Both the position numbers and the translations under genes were made by a program. The notes under the pieces are model-generated. The model was not told where the DNA came from. It was given only the letters and a program-made list of their open reading frames with translations, and searched no databases. DNA of 43,515 nt, from assembly GCA_045587445.1 (NCBI GenBank), contig JAZNCH010000061.1, forward strand, positions 1-43,515, written 5' to 3'. This document shows, piece after piece, positions 35,009-41,818 of the stretch; the stretch's first letter is position 1, and every line of letters starts with the position of its first letter. Origin of the DNA: RGIG1995 sp045587445 (GTDB lineage: Bacteria > Bacillota > Clostridia > Oscillospirales > CAG-272).

Positions 35009-35026
35009 GCGGGGGTTCTCCCCCGC
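35009..35026 (+). other. hairpin just downstream of the VR
   Basis: A perfect 7-bp stem GCGGGGG / CCCCCGC with loop TTCT lies about 10 bases after the stop codon of the variable gene, with no T-tract. In phage BPP-1 a similar hairpin downstream of the VR promotes target recognition in retrohoming. A terminator role is the alternative. Confidence 0.65.
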
Positions 35027-35085
35027 TATATTTTGAAGGGTTCGCCCGCCATTATGTCGCTTTCTAAAATTGGGTTATGACTTGC

Positions 35086-35205
35086 GGTTTCGCCCGTTTC
35101 GGTAGCTCTACGAATAACGGCTTGATGGCGGGGGCTTTCGCTTTCACCGTGAACAACGTCGTCTCGAACTCGAATTGGAACTACGGCGTGTCGCTCAATT
35201 ACTAA
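35086..35205 (+). repeat. DGR template-like repeat TR1
   Basis: The 120-bp unit shares the TR2 framework including GGTTTCGCCCGTTTCGGT and GGCGTGTCGCTCAATTACTAA-type end. Against the VR it has 6 non-adenine mismatches, so it is not the direct parent. It has an in-frame ATG at 35077 and ends in TAA, a possible 42-codon frame. Confidence 0.85.
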
Positions 35206-35233
35206 TAAATAAAAAATAAGGGTCTTGGCTTGC

Positions 35234-35353
35234 GGTTTCGCCCGTTTCGGTTGCAATCCGAATAACGGCTTGTTGGTGGGGGCTTTCGCTTTCAATGTGA
35301 ACAACGCCGTCTCGAACTCGAATTGGAACTACGGCGTGTCGCTCAATTGCTAA
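35234..35353 (+). repeat. DGR template repeat TR2, parent of the present VR
   Basis: The 120-bp unit agrees with the VR at all non-adenine sites except one base in the last codon; 12 of its adenines are changed in the VR. Start-to-start distances to TR1 and TR3 are 148 and 146 bp. Confidence 0.9.
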
Positions 35354-35379
35354 TGTTTTTAAAAAGGGTCTTGACTTGT

Positions 35380-35499
35380 GGTTTCGCCCGTTTCGGTAGC
35401 AATCCGAATGACGGCTTGTTGGTGGGGGCTTTCGCTTTCATAGTGAACAACGTCGTCTCGAACTCGAATTGGAACTACGGCGTGTCGCTCAATTACTAA
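35380..35499 (+). repeat. DGR template-like repeat TR3
   Basis: The third 120-bp unit differs from the VR at 3 non-adenine positions, so it is closer than TR1 but not the parent. It is followed by a structured stretch and the reverse transcriptase gene. Confidence 0.85.
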
Positions 35500-35644
35500 T
35501 GTTTACAAATAAAAGATTCTTACAATGCAGGTCATTATCCTCGCCCCTTGGCGAAAATCAGCCGAACAAGAGGCACGGTCCGGTAGTATAAACGACAGAC
35601 CGTGAGGCTATTAGTAAGAGATTCTATATAAAAGAGTCTAAAAA
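35500..35644 (+). ncRNA. probable 3' part of the DGR template RNA
   Basis: No gene fits between TR3 and the reverse transcriptase. The stretch folds: TCTTAC (35518-35523) with GTAAGA (35614-35619) on the outside, TTGGC/GCCGA near 35548-35565, CCTC/GAGG, and CACGGTC (35574-35580) with GACCGTG (35598-35604). DGR template RNAs need conserved sequence downstream of the template for priming; that role here is inferred. Confidence 0.55.
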
Positions 35645-36796
35645 ATGATAACTTGGAAAAACCTCATTCAAATCGCCGTAAGCGATGAGTGTATGGAGGA
35701 ATCACTCAAAACGGCGTCGGAGAGAAAAACAAACCGCCCGGAAGTGCAAGCGGTAATCAAACACAAAGAACAATTAAAAACAATCCTCCGGGATAAAATA
35801 TTAAACGGTTTACTAAAACCTTTAGTCCATAAAGCTCACGTCATAAATGACGGGTTCAAACAAAAGATTCGAATAATTATCCAACCATTTTTCACGCCGA
35901 AGGCTCCGGAACAATGGATTCAACACATTGTCGTCAATACTCTCAAGCCCTTTTTTATGAGGGGGATGTATGAATTTTCGTGTGGCTCGGTTCCTGGACG
36001 TGGCGTTCATTATGGTAAAAGACATCTCGAGAAATACATCCGAAACAATCCGGATGTAAAATATGTCCTAAAATTAGACATCCGGCATTTTTACGAGAGC
36101 GTTGATATTAACCTTTTAAAAGAGAGATTCAAAAAATACATCAAAGACGATTTGATGTTGAAATTGATTTTCTTTGTTCTCGATTCAAATGTTGGAATCT
36201 TGCCGGATGGGACAGTTATTCAGAGAGGACTCCCAATCGGTTTTTATACCTCCCAATGGTTCGCTAATTGGTTTTTGCAGCCATTCGACCATTATGTCAA
36301 AGAGGTTTTGAGAGCCGACTTTTATATGCGATATATGGACGACATTGTTATTCTTGGCAAAAACAAAAGAGACCTACATCGCAAATTTAAAGCAATCAAA
36401 AAATATTTGTCCGGGTTACATCTTGAAATAAAAGACAATTGGCAAGTCTTTTTGTTTGATTATATCGACAAAGACGGAAAACGTCGAGGACGCCCGATTG
36501 ATTTTATGGGTTTTAAATTTTACCGAGACAAAACAACGATTCGAAAATCGATTTTCTTGAGAGCTTGCCGTCTTGCGAGGCGTCTCAATAAGAAAATGAA
36601 AATCTCTTGGCACGACGCATGCCAATTATTAAGTTATTTGGGTTGGTTTTATCCGACCGATACGTTCGGAGCTTATCAAAGACACATCAAGCCTTTTGTA
36701 AGCGTTCAAAAGTGTAAAAGAATAATGAGCAATCACGACAGGAGGAAAAATGGAAATAATTTACAAAACAGTTCAGAGCAACGAAAAACCGCTTGA
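35645..36796 (+). CDS. DGR reverse transcriptase
   Basis: The 383-residue protein has reverse-transcriptase motifs: KLDIRHFYES with the first catalytic Asp near 145, the group-specific GLPIGFYTSQWFAN (195-208), YMDD (230-233), and DFMGFKFYRDKTTIR. The LPIG--TSQ form is characteristic of DGR and closely related reverse transcriptases. No maturase or integrase domain is present. It would copy template RNA with adenine-directed errors for transfer into the VR. The end overlaps the next gene by 47 bases. Confidence 0.93.
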   Translation: MITWKNLIQIAVSDECMEESLKTASERKTNRPEVQAVIKHKEQLKTILRDKILNGLLKPLVHKAHVINDGFKQKIRIIIQPFFTPKAPEQWIQHIVVNTLKPFFMRGMYEFSCGSVPGRGVHYGKRHLEKYIRNNPDVKYVLKLDIRHFYESVDINLLKERFKKYIKDDLMLKLIFFVLDSNVGILPDGTVIQRGLPIGFYTSQWFANWFLQPFDHYVKEVLRADFYMRYMDDIVILGKNKRDLHRKFKAIKKYLSGLHLEIKDNWQVFLFDYIDKDGKRRGRPIDFMGFKFYRDKTTIRKSIFLRACRLARRLNKKMKISWHDACQLLSYLGWFYPTDTFGAYQRHIKPFVSVQKCKRIMSNHDRRKNGNNLQNSSEQRKTA

Positions 36797-37298
36797 AAGA
36801 GACATTGACTCATCAGCTTCCGGCGTTTATATCCGCCGCAACATTGAGGAGATTGAGACAGTAAATGAAGAAACCGGAGAAAAGTCAAAAAAATATCAAT
36901 ATCAAGAAGCGTTTTTGACATTGTCCGAATACGAATCTTATGCGGTCGGATTGCTTGTCGGAGAAATTAACGGCGAGGACAATTCGGCAGAATACGAGGC
37001 TTACAAAAAGAATCTCAACACGCCTCAACAATATATCAATGGCAAATATTACAAACCAACCTGGGCGGAGATTTATTCCGGCAAAGTTAAGGAGATTTTC
37101 CCGATGGTTTGCTTATATGAAAAAGTAGGCGGCGACACATCCGTCATTTTGGATTTAAAAATCTCAATATTTGACTCAACGGCAAAAGTGGCAAATGCCG
37201 AGATGATGAGCGTCAAGGAAATAATTGAGCTTTGGCTCTTTTTGCTTAAAAAGCAAGAGGAATTTTTCAATATTTACAAAGCAAGTTTAGACAAATAA
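36750..37298 (+). CDS. hypothetical protein overlapping the reverse transcriptase end
   Basis: The 182-residue acidic protein begins at an ATG preceded by AGGAGGAAAA inside the reverse transcriptase gene. It is mixed alpha/beta with a helical C-terminus (EIIELWLFLLKKQEEFFNIY). It may be a fibre chaperone or DGR accessory by position. It does not resemble the basic four-helix Avd family. Confidence 0.6.
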   Translation: MEIIYKTVQSNEKPLERDIDSSASGVYIRRNIEEIETVNEETGEKSKKYQYQEAFLTLSEYESYAVGLLVGEINGEDNSAEYEAYKKNLNTPQQYINGKYYKPTWAEIYSGKVKEIFPMVCLYEKVGGDTSVILDLKISIFDSTAKVANAEMMSVKEIIELWLFLLKKQEEFFNIYKASLDK

Positions 37299-37425
37299 AT
37301 CTTTTTGCGGTGAGGGCGAGGCGAAGTTTGAGCTTCCGACGGCGGTTCTTTTGAATCTCCGTGATTTGGTGTGGATGAGGAGCCGGTGTCTTTAGGGCAT
37401 AGGAGGCGGTAATCGCAAAAGATTT
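37297..37425 (+). ncRNA. structured intergenic RNA candidate 1
   Basis: The gap is closed by a 12-bp stem with one bulged T: AAATCTTTTTGCG (37297-37309) with CGCAAAAGATTT (37414-37425). Inside, GAAG/CTTC (37323-37336) and a long hairpin ACGG-c-GGTTC with GAATC-t-CCGT (37339-37362, loop TTTT) are visible. No ribosome-bound gene fits. I do not recognise the class. Confidence 0.5.
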
Positions 37426-37453
37426 TAATATTTACAAGAAAAAAGGAGGGCAA

Positions 37454-37960
37454 ATGGCGAAAGTTACCAATATTAAAACAAAACAAAAAATCGATTTTGA
37501 CGGAACATTCTCAAAAATCAGAATCGACAAAAAGACAGACGTTCCGGAGATTATTTATTCTCTAAACACAGACAAGAAAAATCGAGACATCACAGAAAAA
37601 GGGACCGGACGAGCTTTGGATTCATTCTTGCAAGCTATGCAAGCATTGAGCGATGTTTTTTGTGAGATTTGTGAATTCGACGGCAAAGAGGACGACACAA
37701 CAATCACAACGGTCAATTTTTCAGCAAAGGGCGGAGTTATTATCTCCGGACAAGTTGAGTTGACAAACGGTTGTCCTCAACCATTATGCGTCAACACTCC
37801 TCACGTTTTAATCGAGGAAAATGACAAAGGAAGTTATTGCTTGGGACCGGATGGTCGAGAAAAACTCGAAAATCTAAAGCGAGAAGCGGTCAAATATTTA
37901 CAAGGCGAAATGTGCGAAAAACAATTGGACGTATTTGAGCAGCAAGCCGCAAACGAATAA
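37454..37960 (+). CDS. hypothetical protein
   Basis: The 168-residue protein starts after AAAAAAGGAGGGCAA. An N-terminal beta-rich part (TKQKIDFDGTFSKIRIDKKT) precedes a central helix with DVFCEICEF, then a C-terminal helical tail. It sits in the accessory block after the DGR. The function is unknown. Confidence 0.65.
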   Translation: MAKVTNIKTKQKIDFDGTFSKIRIDKKTDVPEIIYSLNTDKKNRDITEKGTGRALDSFLQAMQALSDVFCEICEFDGKEDDTTITTVNFSAKGGVIISGQVELTNGCPQPLCVNTPHVLIEENDKGSYCLGPDGREKLENLKREAVKYLQGEMCEKQLDVFEQQAANE

Positions 37961-37968
37961 AATCTATC

Positions 37969-38059
37969 CTCCTAATATAGAGGGGAGTTGACTTGTCGGG
38001 ACCGCCGGCAGCGATTCAAAAGGGAGGCGGGACGGCTTTTGCCGTTGTCTATATTGGAG
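37969..38059 (+). ncRNA. structured intergenic RNA candidate 2
   Basis: The outer stem pairs CTCCTAATATAGA (37969-37981) with TCTATATTGGAG (38048-38059), 12 pairs with one bulged T as in the element at 37297. Inside lie CCGCC/GGCGG (38002-38030) and ACGGC-TTTT-GCCGT (38032-38045). The match in plan with candidate 1 suggests a shared function. Confidence 0.5.
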
Positions 38060-38084
38060 AGGGAAAACAAAAGAGGGAGGATTT

Positions 38085-38441
38085 ATGACTTACAAAGAGC
38101 AAAGTCAAGCGGACGAGGTTCGTCAATTTGTTGAGAGAAACGATGAGGATTTGATTGATTTGATTCTCTCCGGAGAAGAAAGAGACGAGCCTCGGCTCGA
38201 TGTCGGCGTCTTTTGTCCTTTATGTCAAGGGGAGACGCTTCAAATCTTGGAAACATCCGAAGGGGATTCCGAAAGAGTTTTCTTTCAAATGCATTGTATT
38301 GATTGCGGTTGCGACTTTGTACTATTCGAGGACACTATCAACGCATGCCGTCGAGGAATTGAAAACGCAAAAAAAGAAATTGAGTACAACAAAAACAAGA
38401 TTGAATATTTCAATAAAAAATTAAAAGGAGAATTCGTATGA
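38085..38441 (+). CDS. zinc-ribbon protein
   Basis: The 118-residue protein has CPLCQG near 44 and CIDCGC near 72 as a zinc-binding pair, an acidic N-terminus, and a helical Lys-rich C-terminal tail (EIEYNKNKIEYFNKKLKG). GAGGGAGGATTT precedes the ATG. Its stop overlaps the next start. The function is unknown. Confidence 0.65.
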   Translation: MTYKEQSQADEVRQFVERNDEDLIDLILSGEERDEPRLDVGVFCPLCQGETLQILETSEGDSERVFFQMHCIDCGCDFVLFEDTINACRRGIENAKKEIEYNKNKIEYFNKKLKGEFV

Positions 38442-38794
38442 GTTTAAAGGGTTTAGGTTTGAAGGTGTGTCAAGAATATATCCTTCCAGGTATTAAAAAG
38501 ATTGCAAAATCTTTTATTTCAAACATTGGAAAATCGTTGTATGAGCGATTATATACAAGATTCACAAAAGCGTTAAACAGTTTCGAGGAGGCTCTTGACA
38601 AATTGCTTGAAACTGACGACATCGAAAAACTCAAAAAACGCTTGAAGTGTTGCAAATTGGGACTTGTGTTTTTTGAAAAAATGGACGTTGCCCTCAATAA
38701 TGTTTTAGCAGATTACAATGCGGCAATTCTCGAAGCTGAAGAAAAGCTCTTGGAACTTGGAGGCGAGCCGCTCAAGTTGGAGGATGAATCATAA
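38438..38794 (+). CDS. small helical protein
   Basis: The 118-residue protein is nearly all helical, with an amphipathic, basic N-terminal half (YILPGIKKIAKSFISNIGKS) and an acidic C-terminal half. Size and helicity loosely recall DGR accessory proteins, but the sequence does not convince me. AAAAGGAGAATTCGT precedes the ATG. Confidence 0.55.
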   Translation: MSLKGLGLKVCQEYILPGIKKIAKSFISNIGKSLYERLYTRFTKALNSFEEALDKLLETDDIEKLKKRLKCCKLGLVFFEKMDVALNNVLADYNAAILEAEEKLLELGGEPLKLEDES

Positions 38795-38795
38795 A

Positions 38796-39278
38796 ATGAA
38801 AAAATGGTACGCTGACGAAAAAATGGCGATTATGTTCTCCGAAACTCCGGACGCTGATTTTCGAGAAATAACTCCGGAGATGAGCGACAAAGAAGCGGAA
38901 AAAATCGCCGAAAAACCCTTTTTAAACAAAAAGACGATTGAAGTCCATCTTTGGGACCATCAAAAACGCAAACATTACAGATTTACAATCAAAAAAGGTT
39001 ATACTTGGGACGGGGCAACAATCCCGAGCTTTTGTTGGATGTTTGTCGGTGCAAAAACTGACCCTCGATTCACTATTGCGTCAATGATTCACGATGTTTT
39101 GTGTATAAATAAAGGTTACGTCCAGGGAGACAGATATTTTGCAACAATCGTCTTTGACAATTGCTTAAAAGTTGCGAAGGTTCATCCGTTTAAAAGATGG
39201 TTGATGAAACATCCGATGGATAATTTCCAAAAGACTCGCCATTGGGAAAAATGGGAAGAGGAGGACAAAAAATGTTGA
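38796..39278 (+). CDS. DUF1353-family phage protein
   Basis: The 160-residue protein has the DUF1353 pattern KKGYTWDGATIPSFCWMF and FTIASMIHDVLC (with WDGAT and HD), then KHPMDNFQKTRHW. The family is common in phages near lysis genes; its biochemical role is unknown. The ATG at 38796 follows the previous stop by one base and sits 14 bases after a GGAGG. Confidence 0.8.
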   Translation: MKKWYADEKMAIMFSETPDADFREITPEMSDKEAEKIAEKPFLNKKTIEVHLWDHQKRKHYRFTIKKGYTWDGATIPSFCWMFVGAKTDPRFTIASMIHDVLCINKGYVQGDRYFATIVFDNCLKVAKVHPFKRWLMKHPMDNFQKTRHWEKWEEEDKKC

Positions 39279-39664
39279 TTTATATCGAGAGTTTTGTCCG
39301 AGAACATCCAATCGGAGTCATTCTCGTCGGATGGGTAGTTTATGCAATTTTCAAAAATCATATTTTCGCAACTCCTCGAGATTTGAAAGACAACAAATCT
39401 CAATGCGAGGCGGCAATCATTGAAAAGCTCAAAAAAGATAATACTTTTGTTACTCCGGAACAATTAACAAGTGCGGTCAACTCCGTGAAAAGCGATGTTG
39501 ACAGACGTTTTTTGACGGTGGAGGTTTTCAAAGAGTTCCGCCGCAATATGGATAATCAATTTAAAACGGTTTTTTCTCGTTTTGACGAGGGGACGCAACA
39601 AATGAAAGAGCTTTTCCACGGAGTCAATGAGATTAAGTCGTTTTTAATGAAGGAGAAAAAATGA
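39272..39664 (+). CDS. single-pass membrane protein, lysis-related candidate
   Basis: The 130-residue protein has one hydrophobic segment (about 13-30, PIGVILVGWVVYAIF) and a coiled-coil-like soluble part. It is immediately upstream of, and overlaps, the endolysin, so a holin-associated or spanin-like role is possible. It has only one membrane segment, which is not typical of a class I holin. Confidence 0.6.
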   Translation: MLIYIESFVREHPIGVILVGWVVYAIFKNHIFATPRDLKDNKSQCEAAIIEKLKKDNTFVTPEQLTSAVNSVKSDVDRRFLTVEVFKEFRRNMDNQFKTVFSRFDEGTQQMKELFHGVNEIKSFLMKEKK

Positions 39665-40191
39665 AAATCTTTTTAAATCCCGGACACGGAGGCAAAGACC
39701 CCGGAGCGGTTGGAAAAAACGGGACAAAAGAAGCTCAAATCGTGGCAGAAATAGCCGAGATATTAAGAAAAAGGCTCGTTCTTAACTATTATCCGGTTGA
39801 GATTTATCAACAAGAAAAATCTTTGGCGGAGGTTGTAAGAAAAGAAAACGCTTCAAAAGCGACAATCTTTATCTCGATTCATTGTAATTCTCACAAAAAG
39901 CCGGAAGCTCGCGGGCTTGAAGTTTGGTATTATGAAGGCTCTCACAAAGGCATGCAGCTTGCAAGAATAATGCAAGAGCAGCTCGTCAACGGGACCGGAT
40001 TGACCGACAGAGGAATAAAATCATCCGCCGGCTTGTATGTGTTAAGAAAAACAACCGCTCCGGCGATATTGATTGAGCTTCCTTTTATCTCAAATCCTAT
40101 TGAAGAGCAATATCTCTTGAGCAACAAGAAAAAGCTCGCCGATTGTATTTGGGAAGCCATCAAAATATATAATCAAATGGGCTTGATATAG
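39661..40191 (+). CDS. endolysin: N-acetylmuramoyl-L-alanine amidase (Amidase_3)
   Basis: The 176-residue enzyme has the Amidase_3 zinc ligands: His9 in NPGHGGKDPGA, Glu24, His74 in SIHCNSH, plus the catalytic Glu139 in LIELPFISN. It hydrolyses the bond between muramic acid and L-alanine in peptidoglycan. No signal peptide or binding domain is seen, so release depends on a holin. The start overlaps the previous gene. Confidence 0.93.
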   Translation: MKIFLNPGHGGKDPGAVGKNGTKEAQIVAEIAEILRKRLVLNYYPVEIYQQEKSLAEVVRKENASKATIFISIHCNSHKKPEARGLEVWYYEGSHKGMQLARIMQEQLVNGTGLTDRGIKSSAGLYVLRKTTAPAILIELPFISNPIEEQYLLSNKKKLADCIWEAIKIYNQMGLI

Positions 40192-40375
40192 ACCCCCGGA
40201 GAGACACGTTCTCGAAGGCGTTGGAGGGAGTTTGCAGCTCCCCCGCATAATTTCATCGTCCTTTTAGGACATCGGGGAGAATTTTCTCCTCGTCGCAATT
40301 AACACGCCGACGGCTTGCCGTTCGGAGACTTGAAGGGAGTTTTACAACTCCCTTCGGATTAAAAGGAGATTCAAA
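40192..40375 (+). ncRNA. hairpin-rich leader between endolysin and the next gene
   Basis: At least five hairpins follow in series: GGGAG/CTCCC (40226-40242), GTCC/GGAC (40258-40270), an 8-bp stem at 40273-40292, ACGG/CCGT (40310-40321), and a perfect 10-bp stem GAAGGGAGTT / AACTCCCTTC (40332-40355). No frame fits. The last hairpin is just before the ribosome binding site of the next gene. Confidence 0.45.
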
Positions 40376-40672
40376 ATGAAAGAATTTTTCAAGACTCTTA
40401 CAACTCCAATCGTCCTATTGTTTAGGACATTGAACGGAGCGAGGGAATTTGTGGAGGATAGAATCGCCGACGCTCTCGACCTTATACAAAAGAGCGAAAA
40501 GATTGACAAAGCCGAGCAAAAACTCATCACAACCGGAATAAAAGCCGGCTTGACTTATTTTTGCGGCTCTTGTCCGCTATCTGATGACAAGATAAATGTC
40601 ATCTCGGAGACCATTGTTGAGAAGGGAATCAACAAAATCAATCCCGCAATCTCAAAACAATTAAGAAAATAA
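40376..40672 (+). CDS. hypothetical late protein
   Basis: The 98-residue protein starts after AAAAGGAGATTCAAA. It has a hydrophobic beginning (TTPIVLLFRTLNG) and a helical basic remainder with FCGSCPL. Placed after the endolysin it may take part in lysis, but there is no clear membrane span. Confidence 0.6.
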   Translation: MKEFFKTLTTPIVLLFRTLNGAREFVEDRIADALDLIQKSEKIDKAEQKLITTGIKAGLTYFCGSCPLSDDKINVISETIVEKGINKINPAISKQLRK

Positions 40673-40696
40673 AAGCTCTCTCTTCTTAGTTAAAAA

Positions 40697-40738
40697 GGGA
40701 CGTTCGCCAATGGTAGCGGGCGGGCGTTCCATTTTTTT
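40697..40738 (+). terminator. late-operon terminator 1
   Basis: A 12-bp stem with three G-U pairs (GGGACGTTCGCC with GGCGGGCGTTCC) is followed by ATTTTTTT. It lies 25 bp after the last late gene. Confidence 0.8.
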
Positions 40739-40802
40739 GAAGTATTGAGAGGATAATTTGGGGAGATTTGTGAGGGGCGGTGTCTCGCTCCTCGGTTCGA
40801 TT

Positions 40803-40839
40803 AGACGCTTTTTGGTTTTATCCTGGAGCGTCTTTTTTT
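40803..40839 (+). terminator. late-operon terminator 2
   Basis: The stem AGACGCT / AGCGTCT with a 17-base loop runs into a run of seven Ts. It backs up the first terminator 70 bp upstream. Confidence 0.75.
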
Positions 40840-41146
40840 ATGTTAAAATTGCAGCCGTCCAAAGTGTCCCGGGATGATTTAATTTTCAACCGGTTTTTAT
40901 TACTCGTTTTATAATATTGATTTTAAAAGGTTTGAGGCGGTTTGCTTATTGTTTTTTGACTAAATTTGAGGGGATTTGTCCAAAAGGTGTCCAATAATTT
41001 AATTTTTTGATTAAAAATATTCCGTCAATTTATTCCGTTTTGTAACAAATTAAAAAATCAATTTTGAGACGGTTTCCTTGACGATTAAGACGGGTAAAAT
41101 ATATTTTTTGTAGTTACACATATTAAAATCGATTTTAGAGCAAATT

Positions 41147-41183
41147 AAAAGCCGGATTCATTTTTTTTGAGTCCGGCTTTTTT
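41147..41183 (-). terminator. bidirectional terminator at the convergence point
   Basis: AAAAGCCGGA pairs with TCCGGCTTTT, and T-runs occur on both strands. It lies just downstream of the minus-strand operon (stop at 41189). Confidence 0.8.
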
Positions 41184-41188
41184 GTTGT

Positions 41189-41818
41189 TTATTTATTATC
41201 GAATAACCCTCCGGGTCTTTTTGCTCCTTTGAGGTATTTTGGGACAACGTGGTCGATTCCAAAAGTTTTGAACTCTTGAAGGCAATAATACAACAAAGCC
41301 GGATTCATTCTCTCCATATCTCGACGCCATCTATCACGAGACTCGGTGTTTTTGCCGAACTTCTCCTCGATTGCTCTTAAATACGGAGCGAGTTCATCCC
41401 ATACACGCCCCTCATCTCGGCGGAATTCCTCCAATTTTTGAGTCAAAAACGCTTTTTCCTCCGGAGTGATGGCTTGTGTGAATCGTTCGGTTCGATTGCT
41501 TGTTTTAGAGCCTTTTTTGCGTCCAACGCCGGAACGAGAGCCGCCGTGTGGAAATTGCTCTTTGTAAACATCTTTAAAATATGGGTCAACTTTTGAATAA
41601 GCCTTGAGGACTTCTTTTTTTGTATAATGTTTACCTTGAATCGTGTTCAAAAAGTTTTCGATTACTTTTTCCTTTGCTCTTGCCATTTTCAAAGCAGCAC
41701 ATCGAGCATGCTCAATCTCGATGTCCTCGTGATAGATTGTTGCTCGATGAACGTCAAAATTGATTCTCAAGTATTTTTTGCCGTTGTCGGTTTCGATTGT
41801 TTTTTCGTTTATTAGCAT
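41189..41818 (-). CDS. hypothetical protein, possible DNA-binding
   Basis: The 209-residue protein, last of the minus-strand operon, has a basic Gly-rich centre (GGSRSGVGRKKGSKTSNR) like a DNA- or RNA-binding hinge, flanked by helical regions. The ATG at 41818 overlaps the previous gene and follows GAGAGGAATCCGC. An upstream in-frame ATG at 41854 lies well inside that gene and is less likely. The function is unknown. Confidence 0.65.
   Translation of the reverse strand: MLINEKTIETDNGKKYLRINFDVHRATIYHEDIEIEHARCAALKMARAKEKVIENFLNTIQGKHYTKKEVLKAYSKVDPYFKDVYKEQFPHGGSRSGVGRKKGSKTSNRTERFTQAITPEEKAFLTQKLEEFRRDEGRVWDELAPYLRAIEEKFGKNTESRDRWRRDMERMNPALLYYCLQEFKTFGIDHVVPKYLKGAKRPGGLFDNK

Larger units (their letters stand above)
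40673..41188. other. 516-bp gene-free convergence zone
   Basis: The stretch holds two rightward terminators (40697, 40803), a bidirectional terminator (41147), AT-rich DNA, and two copies of a GTCCAAA-type sequence (40857-40886 and 40978-41006). I see no gene, tRNA or clear attachment site. Confidence 0.7.

Noticed and set aside
34885..35304. Reading frames across the VR/TR region on either strand
   Set aside because: They are by-products of GC-rich repeated sequence in other phases and lack ribosome binding sites.
37291..37395. Open +1 frame of 35 codons after the gene at 36750, possibly a frameshift extension
   Set aside because: It has no start codon, the shift would be +1 without a known slippery site, and the region folds into a closed RNA structure that explains it better.
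37993..38088. 31-residue frame from a TTG that ends on the start of the gene at 38085
   Set aside because: The coupling is attractive but the start is weak and most of the frame lies inside a folded RNA candidate with complementary arms.
38438..38794. Small helical protein as a possible DGR Avd factor
   Set aside because: Size and helicity fit, but the order is wrong (far downstream of the reverse transcriptase) and no Avd-like sequence pattern is visible.
40770..40815. GGTTCGATT stretch resembling a tRNA T-arm
   Set aside because: The flanking bases do not form a T-stem and no anticodon or acceptor stem can be placed.
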